A stretch of DNA of 28,771 nt, taken from positions 1-28,771 of IMG/VR virus record IMGVR_UViG_3300046011_001507; one strand, written 5' to 3'. Numbering within the stretch: the first letter of the stretch is position 1; each line of letters starts with the position of its first letter. Shown here piece by piece: positions 13,122 to 19,395 of the stretch. The position numbers were made by a program, and so were the translations under genes. Under the pieces are notes generated by a model. The model searched no databases. It saw only the letters and a program-made list of their open reading frames with translations, and had not been told where the DNA came from. This DNA comes from a virus.

Positions 13122-13816
13122 AAGGCTACATAGTTCTATCACACGACGATAACCATACCTATTCGCAGTTCCGACCAATCACCGAATGGTGTTGGCAGCA
13201 GATAGGTTGGCAGCCTATTACCTTAGTGCCACCCGATAACATCGGCATCCGTTCCGCTTCATACGCTCAGATCATGCGCCTATGGGGGTGGAGGCAGGTC
13301 GTACACTTTGACCCGAAAGGCATCGTAATGACGGGCGACATTGACATGATACCGTTATCCGACTATTGGCATCCGAAAGCCGACGAAGTGACGATATACG
13401 GGCATGACCTGACAGGACGGGGACACGTTCCGATTTGTTACATCGCCATGAGTGCGGAGAAATGGGCAGAGATCGTACACCCCACAATCGGTAAGGCGAT
13501 ACAAACCCTCCCGAAGTTACACTCAGACAAATGGGAAGAATGGTGGCAGGTTGATCAGGACTACATTACAGAGCGCTTACAGACGTATGGGTATGACCGT
13601 TGCACCTTTGTTGATCGTGGCACAGAACGTACAGGAATGCCTCTAGGGCGTGTGGATCGTTACAACTGGAACAACCCCGTCACTTGTAAGATTGACAGCC
13701 ACCTCTTACGCCCTTTAACGGATGGCAATAACTTTGAGCGCGTGTACAACTTAATCGAATCAACCTTTGGAACGTCCGCATCGTGGATGAAAGACTATTA
13801 TAACCGAATCAAATGA
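13118..13816 (+). CDS. glycosyltransferase-like protein, GT-A fold, with GDID motif
   Basis: MKGYIVLSHDDNHTYSQFRPI opens the protein. GIVMTGDIDMIPLSDYW at about 68-84 contains the DxD site (Asp74, Asp76) in the setting seen in nucleotide-diphospho-sugar transferases related to family 8. A later WWQVDQDYITERLQTYG at about 141-157 resembles the conserved D...... block that follows it. The 232-residue product has no signal peptide. It is linked by ATGA overlaps at both ends, so it is made with the preceding transferase and the following methyltransferase. Confidence 0.72.
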   Translation: MKGYIVLSHDDNHTYSQFRPITEWCWQQIGWQPITLVPPDNIGIRSASYAQIMRLWGWRQVVHFDPKGIVMTGDIDMIPLSDYWHPKADEVTIYGHDLTGRGHVPICYIAMSAEKWAEIVHPTIGKAIQTLPKLHSDKWEEWWQVDQDYITERLQTYGYDRCTFVDRGTERTGMPLGRVDRYNWNNPVTCKIDSHLLRPLTDGNNFERVYNLIESTFGTSASWMKDYYNRIK

Positions 13817-14316
13817 AGCACTTATTCAGATACGACAACAACTGGAACAGCTACCGCCCGTTCCTCTATCAAGCCCTCGAAATGACAAAGACGGGGCTAG
13901 TCTTAGAGTATGGCATGGGTGACGGTAGCACGAAACTACTGCACGACTATTGCAAGTCTAAAAAACGGTTGCTGCATTCCTTTGAATCTAATCAGGAATG
14001 GGCAGACAAGTTTAAGCACCTCAGAACCAATCAGCATTGGATCAGCTTTGTAACCGATTGGAACATGGCATTTGATAAGTCTGCAACGGTGGTATTAATT
14101 GACCACGCATCAGGCGAAAGACGTAAAGAGGACGTGAAGAAATACGCCCAGACCGACGCCATCCTGATCGTACATGACACCGAACCCGCAGCGGATCACG
14201 GATATCAGATGCGGCAATACTTCGACCTTTACAAGTACCGCAAGGACTACGCAACTAACGGGGCATGGGCTACCGCATTGTCAAACAAGTACGACGTAAC
14301 AACATTTGAAGCATGA
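13813..14316 (+). CDS. SAM-dependent methyltransferase, class I
   Basis: The motif TGLVLEYGMGDGSTKLLHDY at about 27-46 is the SAM-binding E.G.G.GST loop, and SFESNQEWADKF at about 56-67 gives the acidic residue at the end of strand 2. VVLIDHASGERRKEDVKKYA (about 93-112) and AILIVHDTEP (about 116-125) supply the later strands with Asp and His residues. No DNA- or RNA-methyltransferase signature is seen. Being the last member of the cassette suggests that it methylates a sugar or another product of the transferases; that is inference. At 167 residues it is a minimal catalytic domain. Confidence 0.7.
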   Translation: MKHLFRYDNNWNSYRPFLYQALEMTKTGLVLEYGMGDGSTKLLHDYCKSKKRLLHSFESNQEWADKFKHLRTNQHWISFVTDWNMAFDKSATVVLIDHASGERRKEDVKKYAQTDAILIVHDTEPAADHGYQMRQYFDLYKYRKDYATNGAWATALSNKYDVTTFEA

Positions 14317-14633
14317 TTGAAATAATCATTTTCTCCGCTGCATTCGGGTACATCTTTGCAGAAGCCTCAAAGATTCCGCAGAACTTCGCCCAATGGCTAC
14401 TGTCCAAAGGCTACCACACATACGACTGGAAGATGTACAACATGGGATTCAAGAATCCGAAACCGTACAGCCTCAAACCTTTCACATGCGGTCTGTGCCT
14501 TTCTTTCTGGACAGGCTTTGTTTCTTCATTAATTTATTCTAACTTTAACCTCCCTGAATCACTAGGCGTGGGATTCACAGCCTCCCTGATCGCGGTACTA
14601 ATTAAATCAGTAGATGACCGTCTTAACCGATAA
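14313..14633 (+). CDS. membrane protein with CGLC motif, 106 aa
   Basis: Hydrophobic segments lie at about 3-17 (EIIIFSAAFGYIFAE), 60-77 (LCLSFWTGFVSSLIYSNF) and 82-98 (SLGVGFTASLIAVLIKS). The middle contains PFTCGLCLSFW, a Cys-x-x-Cys at the membrane edge, a pattern I have seen in unnamed phage and bacterial membrane proteins. It is ATGA-coupled to the methyltransferase and overlaps the next gene by 20 bases. It could help anchor the products of the cassette or act at lysis; the sequence does not settle this. Confidence 0.65.
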   Translation: MIEIIIFSAAFGYIFAEASKIPQNFAQWLLSKGYHTYDWKMYNMGFKNPKPYSLKPFTCGLCLSFWTGFVSSLIYSNFNLPESLGVGFTASLIAVLIKSVDDRLNR

Positions 14634-14850
14634 CGACTACAACGACCTCAGACCGTACCTCGAAGTGATCCGAAAGTATCGGACAACAGGCACGGAAGTA
14701 TCACGGCAACCCCGTAACATCATGGCACGTATAATGCTAGAAAGATATGGGGAAGTAGTTAACCTATCATGCGGAGGGTGCATATCCCGTATGTATTCAC
14801 TAATGAACGACTTTTTAGACCAATATGAAAAGCAAGTGCTGCAACGCTGA
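14614..14850 (+). CDS. small hypothetical protein, 78 aa
   Basis: The product (MTVLTDNDYNDLRPYLEVIRKY.., ending FLDQYEKQVLQR) is helical and contains CGGC at about 53-56 without a second metal ligand pair nearby. The middle (NIMARIMLERYG) looks like a packed helix. I know comparable short proteins just upstream of terminase genes in Bacteroidetes phages but no function. It overlaps the zinc-ribbon-like gene that follows by 26 bases and the membrane protein before it by 20. Confidence 0.6.
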   Translation: MTVLTDNDYNDLRPYLEVIRKYRTTGTEVSRQPRNIMARIMLERYGEVVNLSCGGCISRMYSLMNDFLDQYEKQVLQR

Positions 14851-14965
14851 AATAATCCCGATGGCAATACAACTGCCAGAGCCAAAGGAATTCAACCCAA
14901 AAGGACACCCGATGAAGTTTATCAACGTGTGCGAAAAATGTAATAAAGAACAGCATGGAAGCTAA
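14825..14965 (+). CDS. zinc-ribbon-like microprotein, 46 aa
   Basis: The frame from ATG 14825 to TAA 14965 encodes MKSKCCNAEI at the N-terminus and FINVCEKCNKEQHGS at the C-terminus. The Cys-Cys and Cys-x-x-Cys pairs about 30 residues apart form a zinc-ribbon pattern common in tiny phage proteins. It overlaps the preceding gene by 26 bases and the terminase small subunit by 11, in a different frame from each. It may bind nucleic acid or a host protein; nothing further can be said. Confidence 0.6.
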   Translation: MKSKCCNAEIIPMAIQLPEPKEFNPKGHPMKFINVCEKCNKEQHGS

Positions 14966-15425
14966 CGAAGGACGCGACGAAAAGGGAAGGTTCACGGAAA
15001 AGAACCTGTGGAGCATTGCTCGTAAACGGGTAGGGCAGCCTAAAAAGTACCCAACACCCGAAGAACTGGCGTTTACAGCCCTTGAATACTTCGATTGGTG
15101 TGCAGCCACTAAAAACAAAATAACGATGGCAGGGCTGCGTGTTTACGTCAATTTTAGCCGTCAGGATTGGCTCAATTATAAGACTAACTATCCCGATTAC
15201 TTTGACACCATGAATACTATTGAATTGCTTTTAGAGGCTGAATGGGAGGCTAAGTTAGGATGGGCAGGATCAACACAGGGCGCTATCTTCTGGCTGAAAA
15301 ACAAAGCACAGTGGCGTGACGAAACAACACAGCACCAAACACTAACCAATGTCACAGCGTCTTTCGGTAACACTTTACAATCCGCACAGCAACCAACAGA
15401 AGATACATCAGGCGATAAACAATGA
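14955..15425 (+). CDS. terminase small subunit (phage DNA-packaging protein)
   Basis: The product would recognise the packaging site and present DNA to the large subunit. The 156-residue sequence shows KKYPTPEELAFTALEYFDWC (about 29-48), ITMAGLRVYVNFSRQDWLNYK (about 56-76), YFDTMNTIELLLEAEWEAKL (about 81-100) and STQGAIFWLKNKAQWRDE (about 105-122). This is the order found in the Bacteroidetes/Firmicutes small-terminase family with a helix-turn-helix N-terminal part. The last 25 codons overlap the large subunit gene in another frame. Position directly upstream of TerL supports the call. Confidence 0.82.
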   Translation: MEANEGRDEKGRFTEKNLWSIARKRVGQPKKYPTPEELAFTALEYFDWCAATKNKITMAGLRVYVNFSRQDWLNYKTNYPDYFDTMNTIELLLEAEWEAKLGWAGSTQGAIFWLKNKAQWRDETTQHQTLTNVTASFGNTLQSAQQPTEDTSGDKQ

Positions 15426-16551
15426 TCCCTGCAAGTATTACGTTCTGAACATTGGTCGCCAGTTTGGTAAAACGATGTTGGCGATGAACCAACTGTTTTA
15501 TTGGATGTTCAATCATGACGGGTGCAAGTGTGCATGGGTTTCTCCTGTGTATAAGCAGAGTAAGAAGGTATTTGAGGAAATGGTTCAGGCGTTTGCCGAT
15601 TACGGCATAATGCAGACCAACGCAACGGAACTGACTATAAAGATCGGGAAGTCTTCTTTGCAGTTCTTTAGCGCGGAACGTTACGACAATATCCGAGGCT
15701 TTACCTTCGATTACCTAGTGTGTGATGAGTTCGCGTTTATGGACGAGGAAGCGTGGACGGAGGTACTACGGGCTACGGTGTTAGTAAAGGGAAAGAAAGT
15801 CCTATTGATCAGTACGCCAAAGGGTAAAAACCACTTTTACACCCTTTACAATCTTAACGGGGTGAACGCTCAGTACAAGTCTTTCACCATGACTTCGTAT
15901 GACAACCCGTTAATCAATCCGCAAGAAATAAACGACGCACGTGCTACCTTACCCGATCACGTATTTAGGCAGGAATACTTAGCGGAGTTCATAGATGGCG
16001 GCTCGGGTATCTTTACGCCTGTTTACAGCAACGTCACGGGAGGGGTTAAATATTACGCAGGTGTGGACTTGGGAAGGGCAGACGATTACTCTGTGCTGTC
16101 TATATTCAACGAAAAAGGCAATCAGGTATTTATAGACCGATGGAGGCATGACACGTGGCACAACATCACATCTAAGATTGCAAAGAAGATCGACGAATAC
16201 AACGCGATAACACTAGTGGAAGTCAACAGTATAGGTGACGCGATACTCGAACAGATACGCGGCAAGGTGGCAAAGCCCCGAAACATTAACCCGTTTGTAA
16301 CAAACGCTAAGAGCAAGAATGACGCTATTGAATCTTTGGCGGTAGGTACTCAGCAGTCTGAGGCTACCTTCCTGCCCGTTGACTGGCTACAAAAGGAGTT
16401 CGACGTGTTTACGTTTGAATACAACGCCAAAAGCAGAACGGTAAAGTACGGAGCGCCATACGGTTTCCACGATGACGGCATCATGGCTACGGCTATTGCA
16501 TGGCATTCGTTAAAGAATCCGATTGTTCAGGCTGTTAGCGTTCACTTTTAA
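15349..16551 (+). CDS. terminase large subunit
   Basis: This is the packaging motor: an ATPase that translocates DNA and a nuclease that cuts it. Walker A GRQFGKT is at 36-42, Walker B DYLVCDEF at 121-128 with Asp126-Glu127, and the coupling motif LLISTPKGK at 152-160. The RNase-H-like nuclease follows: GVDLGRADDYSV with Asp240, VEVNSIGDAI with Glu291, and HDDGIMATA with Asp375/376. Length (400) is somewhat short but complete. The start at 15349 lies 77 bases inside the small subunit gene. It is kept because LYNPHSNQQKIHQAI at 9-23 is a typical TerL N-terminus. Confidence 0.95.
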   Translation: MSQRLSVTLYNPHSNQQKIHQAINNDPCKYYVLNIGRQFGKTMLAMNQLFYWMFNHDGCKCAWVSPVYKQSKKVFEEMVQAFADYGIMQTNATELTIKIGKSSLQFFSAERYDNIRGFTFDYLVCDEFAFMDEEAWTEVLRATVLVKGKKVLLISTPKGKNHFYTLYNLNGVNAQYKSFTMTSYDNPLINPQEINDARATLPDHVFRQEYLAEFIDGGSGIFTPVYSNVTGGVKYYAGVDLGRADDYSVLSIFNEKGNQVFIDRWRHDTWHNITSKIAKKIDEYNAITLVEVNSIGDAILEQIRGKVAKPRNINPFVTNAKSKNDAIESLAVGTQQSEATFLPVDWLQKEFDVFTFEYNAKSRTVKYGAPYGFHDDGIMATAIAWHSLKNPIVQAVSVHF

Positions 16552-16566
16552 TTTCTTTTATATTTG
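16535..16566 (+). promoter_or_regulatory. Bacteroidetes-type promoter downstream of TerL
   Basis: TTAG (16535-16538, one mismatch to TTTG), a 20-base spacer and TATATTTG (16559-16566) match the host promoter form, including all six fixed bases of TAnnTTTG. The next ATG is four bases downstream. This would start a separate transcript for the tail module. Confidence 0.6.
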
Positions 16567-16570
16567 TCAC

Positions 16571-16780
16571 ATGAAACGAAAACACAGAATAATAATTGAG
16601 GTAGAATCCGACTACGGGGCTTCATGGGGATCAGGTGACGAAGGCATTGACAATGCACTAAAGTTGTATTGTGAGAAAATAAAGCAGGAACTATCCGACC
16701 CGCGAAGTAAGACGTATATGCACTTCATGGCTACGGCATCAATAAGCTGTGTAAACGTTTATCTGGATAGTAAATCTTAA
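16571..16780 (+). CDS. small hypothetical protein, 69 aa
   Basis: The frame is open back to 16523, but the ATG at 16571 (MKRKHRIIIEVESDYGASWG) lies right after the promoter box and gives a compact product. It has a beta-type N-terminus, a helix (GIDNALKLYCEKIKQELS) and a C-terminus with HFMATASISCVNVYLDS. I recognise no family. It stands alone between a promoter and the next start element, so it may be expressed at its own level. No signal peptide is seen. Confidence 0.6.
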   Translation: MKRKHRIIIEVESDYGASWGSGDEGIDNALKLYCEKIKQELSDPRSKTYMHFMATASISCVNVYLDSKS

Positions 16781-16800
16781 TCCACGAAACCCCTTTTCTC

Positions 16801-16816
16801 CGTCTTTACGGGTATG
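16801..16816 (+). promoter_or_regulatory. shared late start element, copy 1
   Basis: CGTCTTTACGGGTATG ends in the start codon of the tail-chaperone gene. The form CGTCTTTA-NN-GGTATG recurs before two other late genes. It is not the TAnnTTTG host box. Confidence 0.5.
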
Positions 16817-17479
16817 GATTGGAGTAACGTGAAAGCCCGACAGATGCCTGAGATCATGGCGCTGTTGGACATGGACACTACCGACGCGGTGGACTTGCTA
16901 GACCGCGACATTAACCTGATCAGCATTATCACGGGTCAATCATTGGATGCCGTTAGTGCTATGTCAGGGGCTGAATTCGCACAGCTACGAACAAAGGCAT
17001 ACGAACTACTCAGCACAGAGCCGAAATCCGCATATAACCCGCGTATTAAGCTAGGGAAGCACACATTCTACTTTCATCCTAACGTATCGGACACATCTGT
17101 AAACGAATTGGCTGAACTTCACCTTCTGAACGTAACGAAAGATAACTACTGGTCAAAAGTGCCTCAGATCATTGCGGTATTCGCTCAGGAACGCAAATGG
17201 TTTAAGAGATGGCGTAAGTCATTGACCTACTCGGAAAAGGTCGAACTATTCAAAGACCTACCTGCTGACACCGCGAACGGCATCACGCTTTTTTTTTGCA
17301 AGGTATCTCCGATATTAGAAAGGGCTATTTTAAACTCTTTGGACAACCGAATCAAGGAGAATCTGAACAGTTTGAATCAAACGCTAAACGAACTGCGTTC
17401 GAGAAGTGGGGATGGTACAAAGTCATCTACGAACTCACGGACGGGGACATCACAAAGGAAAAAGAATACTTCGAAATGA
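16814..17479 (+). CDS. tail assembly chaperone, zero-frame product (gpG-like)
   Basis: The 221-residue zero-frame product begins MDWSNVKARQMPEIMALLDM, with TTDAVDLLDRDINLISIITGQSLDAVSAM at about 22-50. This is the layout of a Bacteroidetes phage family in which a helical domain (D....LI.IIT....D.V...S..E) precedes a small beta section and a second helical domain; I take it as the counterpart of lambda gpG. At codons 159-161 the message contains nine T residues. Past that point the zero frame gives 60 residues ending in a Ser/Thr/Lys-rich tail, while the -1 frame carries a conserved-looking domain. The element CGTCTTTACGGGTATG covers its start codon. Confidence 0.65.
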   Translation: MDWSNVKARQMPEIMALLDMDTTDAVDLLDRDINLISIITGQSLDAVSAMSGAEFAQLRTKAYELLSTEPKSAYNPRIKLGKHTFYFHPNVSDTSVNELAELHLLNVTKDNYWSKVPQIIAVFAQERKWFKRWRKSLTYSEKVELFKDLPADTANGITLFFCKVSPILERAILNSLDNRIKENLNSLNQTLNELRSRSGDGTKSSTNSRTGTSQRKKNTSK

Positions 17480-17577
17480 AGGTTGTAGCCTTTTACAACC
17501 GCCTCGCAATGATGGCGGATATACAGGCGGAACATAAAGAACAGATCGAACAACTGAAACAGCATCATGCTAGGTAA
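16814..17577 (+). CDS. tail assembly chaperone, predicted -1 frameshift fusion (gpGT-like)
   Basis: If ribosomes slip back one base at T_TTT_TTT (17290-17296), the first 161 codons continue into the -1 frame at TTG CAA GGT, giving a fusion of about 254 residues. The added 93 residues include AFEKWGWYKVIYELTDGDITK at about 194-214 of the fusion. KWGWY...Y.L..GDI.K is the recurring core of this protein family in Bacteroidetes phages, whereas the zero-frame tail has no such pattern. No in-frame ATG opens the -1 frame, only the TTG within the T run, so an independent gene is unlikely. Lambda makes gpG/gpGT in this way; a natural base deletion or a sequencing error in the T run would look the same. 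Confidence 0.6.
17290..17296 (+). promoter_or_regulatory. -1 ribosomal frameshift slippery site
   Basis: T_TTT_TTT is a perfect X_XXY_YYZ heptamer in the zero frame (CTT TTT TTT TGC), inside a run of nine T (17289-17297). It sits at the junction between the two chaperone frames. Confidence 0.6.
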
Positions 17578-18145
17578 AGAAACAGACGAATACGTTACGG
17601 ACTACCTGACCCAATGGGCTACGGGGTTAAGTCAGCGCATCCGTCAGAACCTAGTTAGTAAAGATCAGTGGTTTGATCAGTCAACGTTGGCACAGAGTAT
17701 TATCGTTATGCCTGTTGAAGTTATTCCAGACGGGTATAAGGTGACAATACAGATGCCTGACTACGCTCAGTTCGTTGATCAGGGGCGAGGTAAGACAAAG
17801 ACGGGATCGCGTTCATTGGGTAGCACTGTGCAGCGTAAGTTGGCAGGGTCGAGCGGGTGGATAGCACGCAGGGCAATACCACCACCGATGCAGATCATGG
17901 TGAAGCGTAAGAACTCAAAGGGCGAAACAAAGACATATGTAAAGCGGTTTAAGAACGTCAACGAAGCGAACCGATCCCTTTCCTTTGCTATCAGCCGTTC
18001 GATTCACAAGTACGGGTATAAGTCAAAAGGTCACGGGTTCTATTCGGAGATATTCAACGAAGACGAATTGCAGGATTTGTCGATAGCCTTAGCGCCAGTG
18101 ATCGGTGAGGCTGTGGATGTAACAATATTGGAGGACATTGAATAA
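17567..18145 (+). CDS. putative tail-completion protein (HK97 gp10-like)
   Basis: The middle of this 192-residue protein has the feature that suggests the call: VTIQMPDYAQFVDQGRGKTKTGSRS at about 57-81, comparable with the YA.YVE.G motif of HK97 gp10-type proteins that cap the tail tube or join it to the head. A basic, glycine-rich stretch follows, then RRAIPPPMQIMVKRK and a helical segment. The C-terminus is acidic (VIGEAVDVTILEDIE). It starts 11 bases inside the chaperone -1 frame and ends with a TAATG overlap into the next tail gene. A minor tail or neck protein of another type is possible. Confidence 0.5.
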   Translation: MLGKETDEYVTDYLTQWATGLSQRIRQNLVSKDQWFDQSTLAQSIIVMPVEVIPDGYKVTIQMPDYAQFVDQGRGKTKTGSRSLGSTVQRKLAGSSGWIARRAIPPPMQIMVKRKNSKGETKTYVKRFKNVNEANRSLSFAISRSIHKYGYKSKGHGFYSEIFNEDELQDLSIALAPVIGEAVDVTILEDIE

Positions 18146-19395
18146 TGGCAATAGTAGTAAAGCAAGCCCCTGAGTTATGGTCGCCTGTATATAATCCGCT
18201 TGTATGGGTGTTGGATTCGTCCAATGCGGGGCAGAGTAATTTCCGCTACGTTGCGGATGTTTACGTTAGCGGTGTTGCAGGTCATTTACGCATGGTATGT
18301 AACCCTGATCCCGATTATAACGAAGGCGTATTTGATTTCGGGCGTATCGTTGAGAATTATCTTGGTATCTTAAATCAGTCCAATGATAACTTCGACATCA
18401 GCAAATCGGTTAACGGTTTCGGAGTTGCGGCTAATTCAATGGTTCCCTACGAGATTAAGTTCGGGGAGCAATACGGAGCGCTAGGTTCGATTACTACTTA
18501 CTCCGCGTTAACTGTTACGGGTACTAAGTACGCATTCAACGGGGCGTACAATACTACTGACTTCCTAGATTATACAGGGTATATTGCTATTGAGGATACG
18601 AATACGTTTCTAAATGAAATGACATCGCCTCAGTATTACGCGTTTTCAAATACTTTTGAAGATCGGTTTCTGCATTACATCACACAGACATCGGGGGCGG
18701 TTTACTTTGCTCAGATTAAGACATACGATGAAAATTATAATACGATTCAAACGGCATTAATTGAAAACCCGTATCAGAATCCTTTCTATTACCAATACCG
18801 TCAGTACTTTTCATGCGGTGCGCGTTCACTTAATAACGCAACGCTTTATTCAGGATCACAGCCGTTGATTGATAATTCAGTGTCAGGGTATGACGTAACG
18901 CTAACGGACTACTTCGGCAATGCGACATCAACGACATTTACGTTTAATAACGACACAGAATGCTATGGAGGTCGCACACCTATCACGCTGCATTTCCTGA
19001 CTACAAAAGGCGCTTTTGATTCATTGCCGTTTACGATGGTCAACCGTTACAAGACCAAGAAAACAACAGACACGTATAAGCGCAAACTAGGCACACACGC
19101 AAATAACTCCTATACTTACACGAAATCAGACGCGGGAACGATTGTACACGATACGCGCGTACAGGCACGATATGAATTACAGTCGGATTGGATAAGCCTA
19201 GATGATAGCTTACTGTTTCAGCGTATGATTGAAAGTCCTGTTGTGTTTTTAGATTTAGGCACAACATTACTGCGTGGCACGATCACATCACCTACTGAAA
19301 TGGAGTTGAAAGCAACTCAGTACGGAGATATTGAACTGCATAATGTGAAGGTTGTATTTGAATTGGCACAGGAATACCACAGACAGCGCGGATGA
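18145..19395 (+). CDS. tail-tip/baseplate protein, Bacteroidetes phage family, 416 aa
   Basis: The N-terminus MAIVVKQAPELWSPVYNPLVWVLDSSNAGQ and the block NFRYVADVYVSG...MVCNPDP.YNEGVFDFGRIVENYL (about 32-75) match a family I know from Bacteroidetes siphophages, where it precedes a large tail-tip protein. The first 80 residues look like a beta domain of the distal-tail type. The rest is long and beta-rich, with many aromatic residues, fitting a receptor-binding or baseplate part. No signal peptide is present. It overlaps the 908-aa gene by ATGA, which argues for a joint structure. The exact tail position is inference. Confidence 0.65.
   Translation: MAIVVKQAPELWSPVYNPLVWVLDSSNAGQSNFRYVADVYVSGVAGHLRMVCNPDPDYNEGVFDFGRIVENYLGILNQSNDNFDISKSVNGFGVAANSMVPYEIKFGEQYGALGSITTYSALTVTGTKYAFNGAYNTTDFLDYTGYIAIEDTNTFLNEMTSPQYYAFSNTFEDRFLHYITQTSGAVYFAQIKTYDENYNTIQTALIENPYQNPFYYQYRQYFSCGARSLNNATLYSGSQPLIDNSVSGYDVTLTDYFGNATSTTFTFNNDTECYGGRTPITLHFLTTKGAFDSLPFTMVNRYKTKKTTDTYKRKLGTHANNSYTYTKSDAGTIVHDTRVQARYELQSDWISLDDSLLFQRMIESPVVFLDLGTTLLRGTITSPTEMELKATQYGDIELHNVKVVFELAQEYHRQRG

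Noticed and set aside
17296-17577. Separate gene starting with TTG inside the T run
   Set aside because: No ribosome-binding context, and a rare start codon in a homopolymer. A frameshift continuation of the chaperone explains the frame better.
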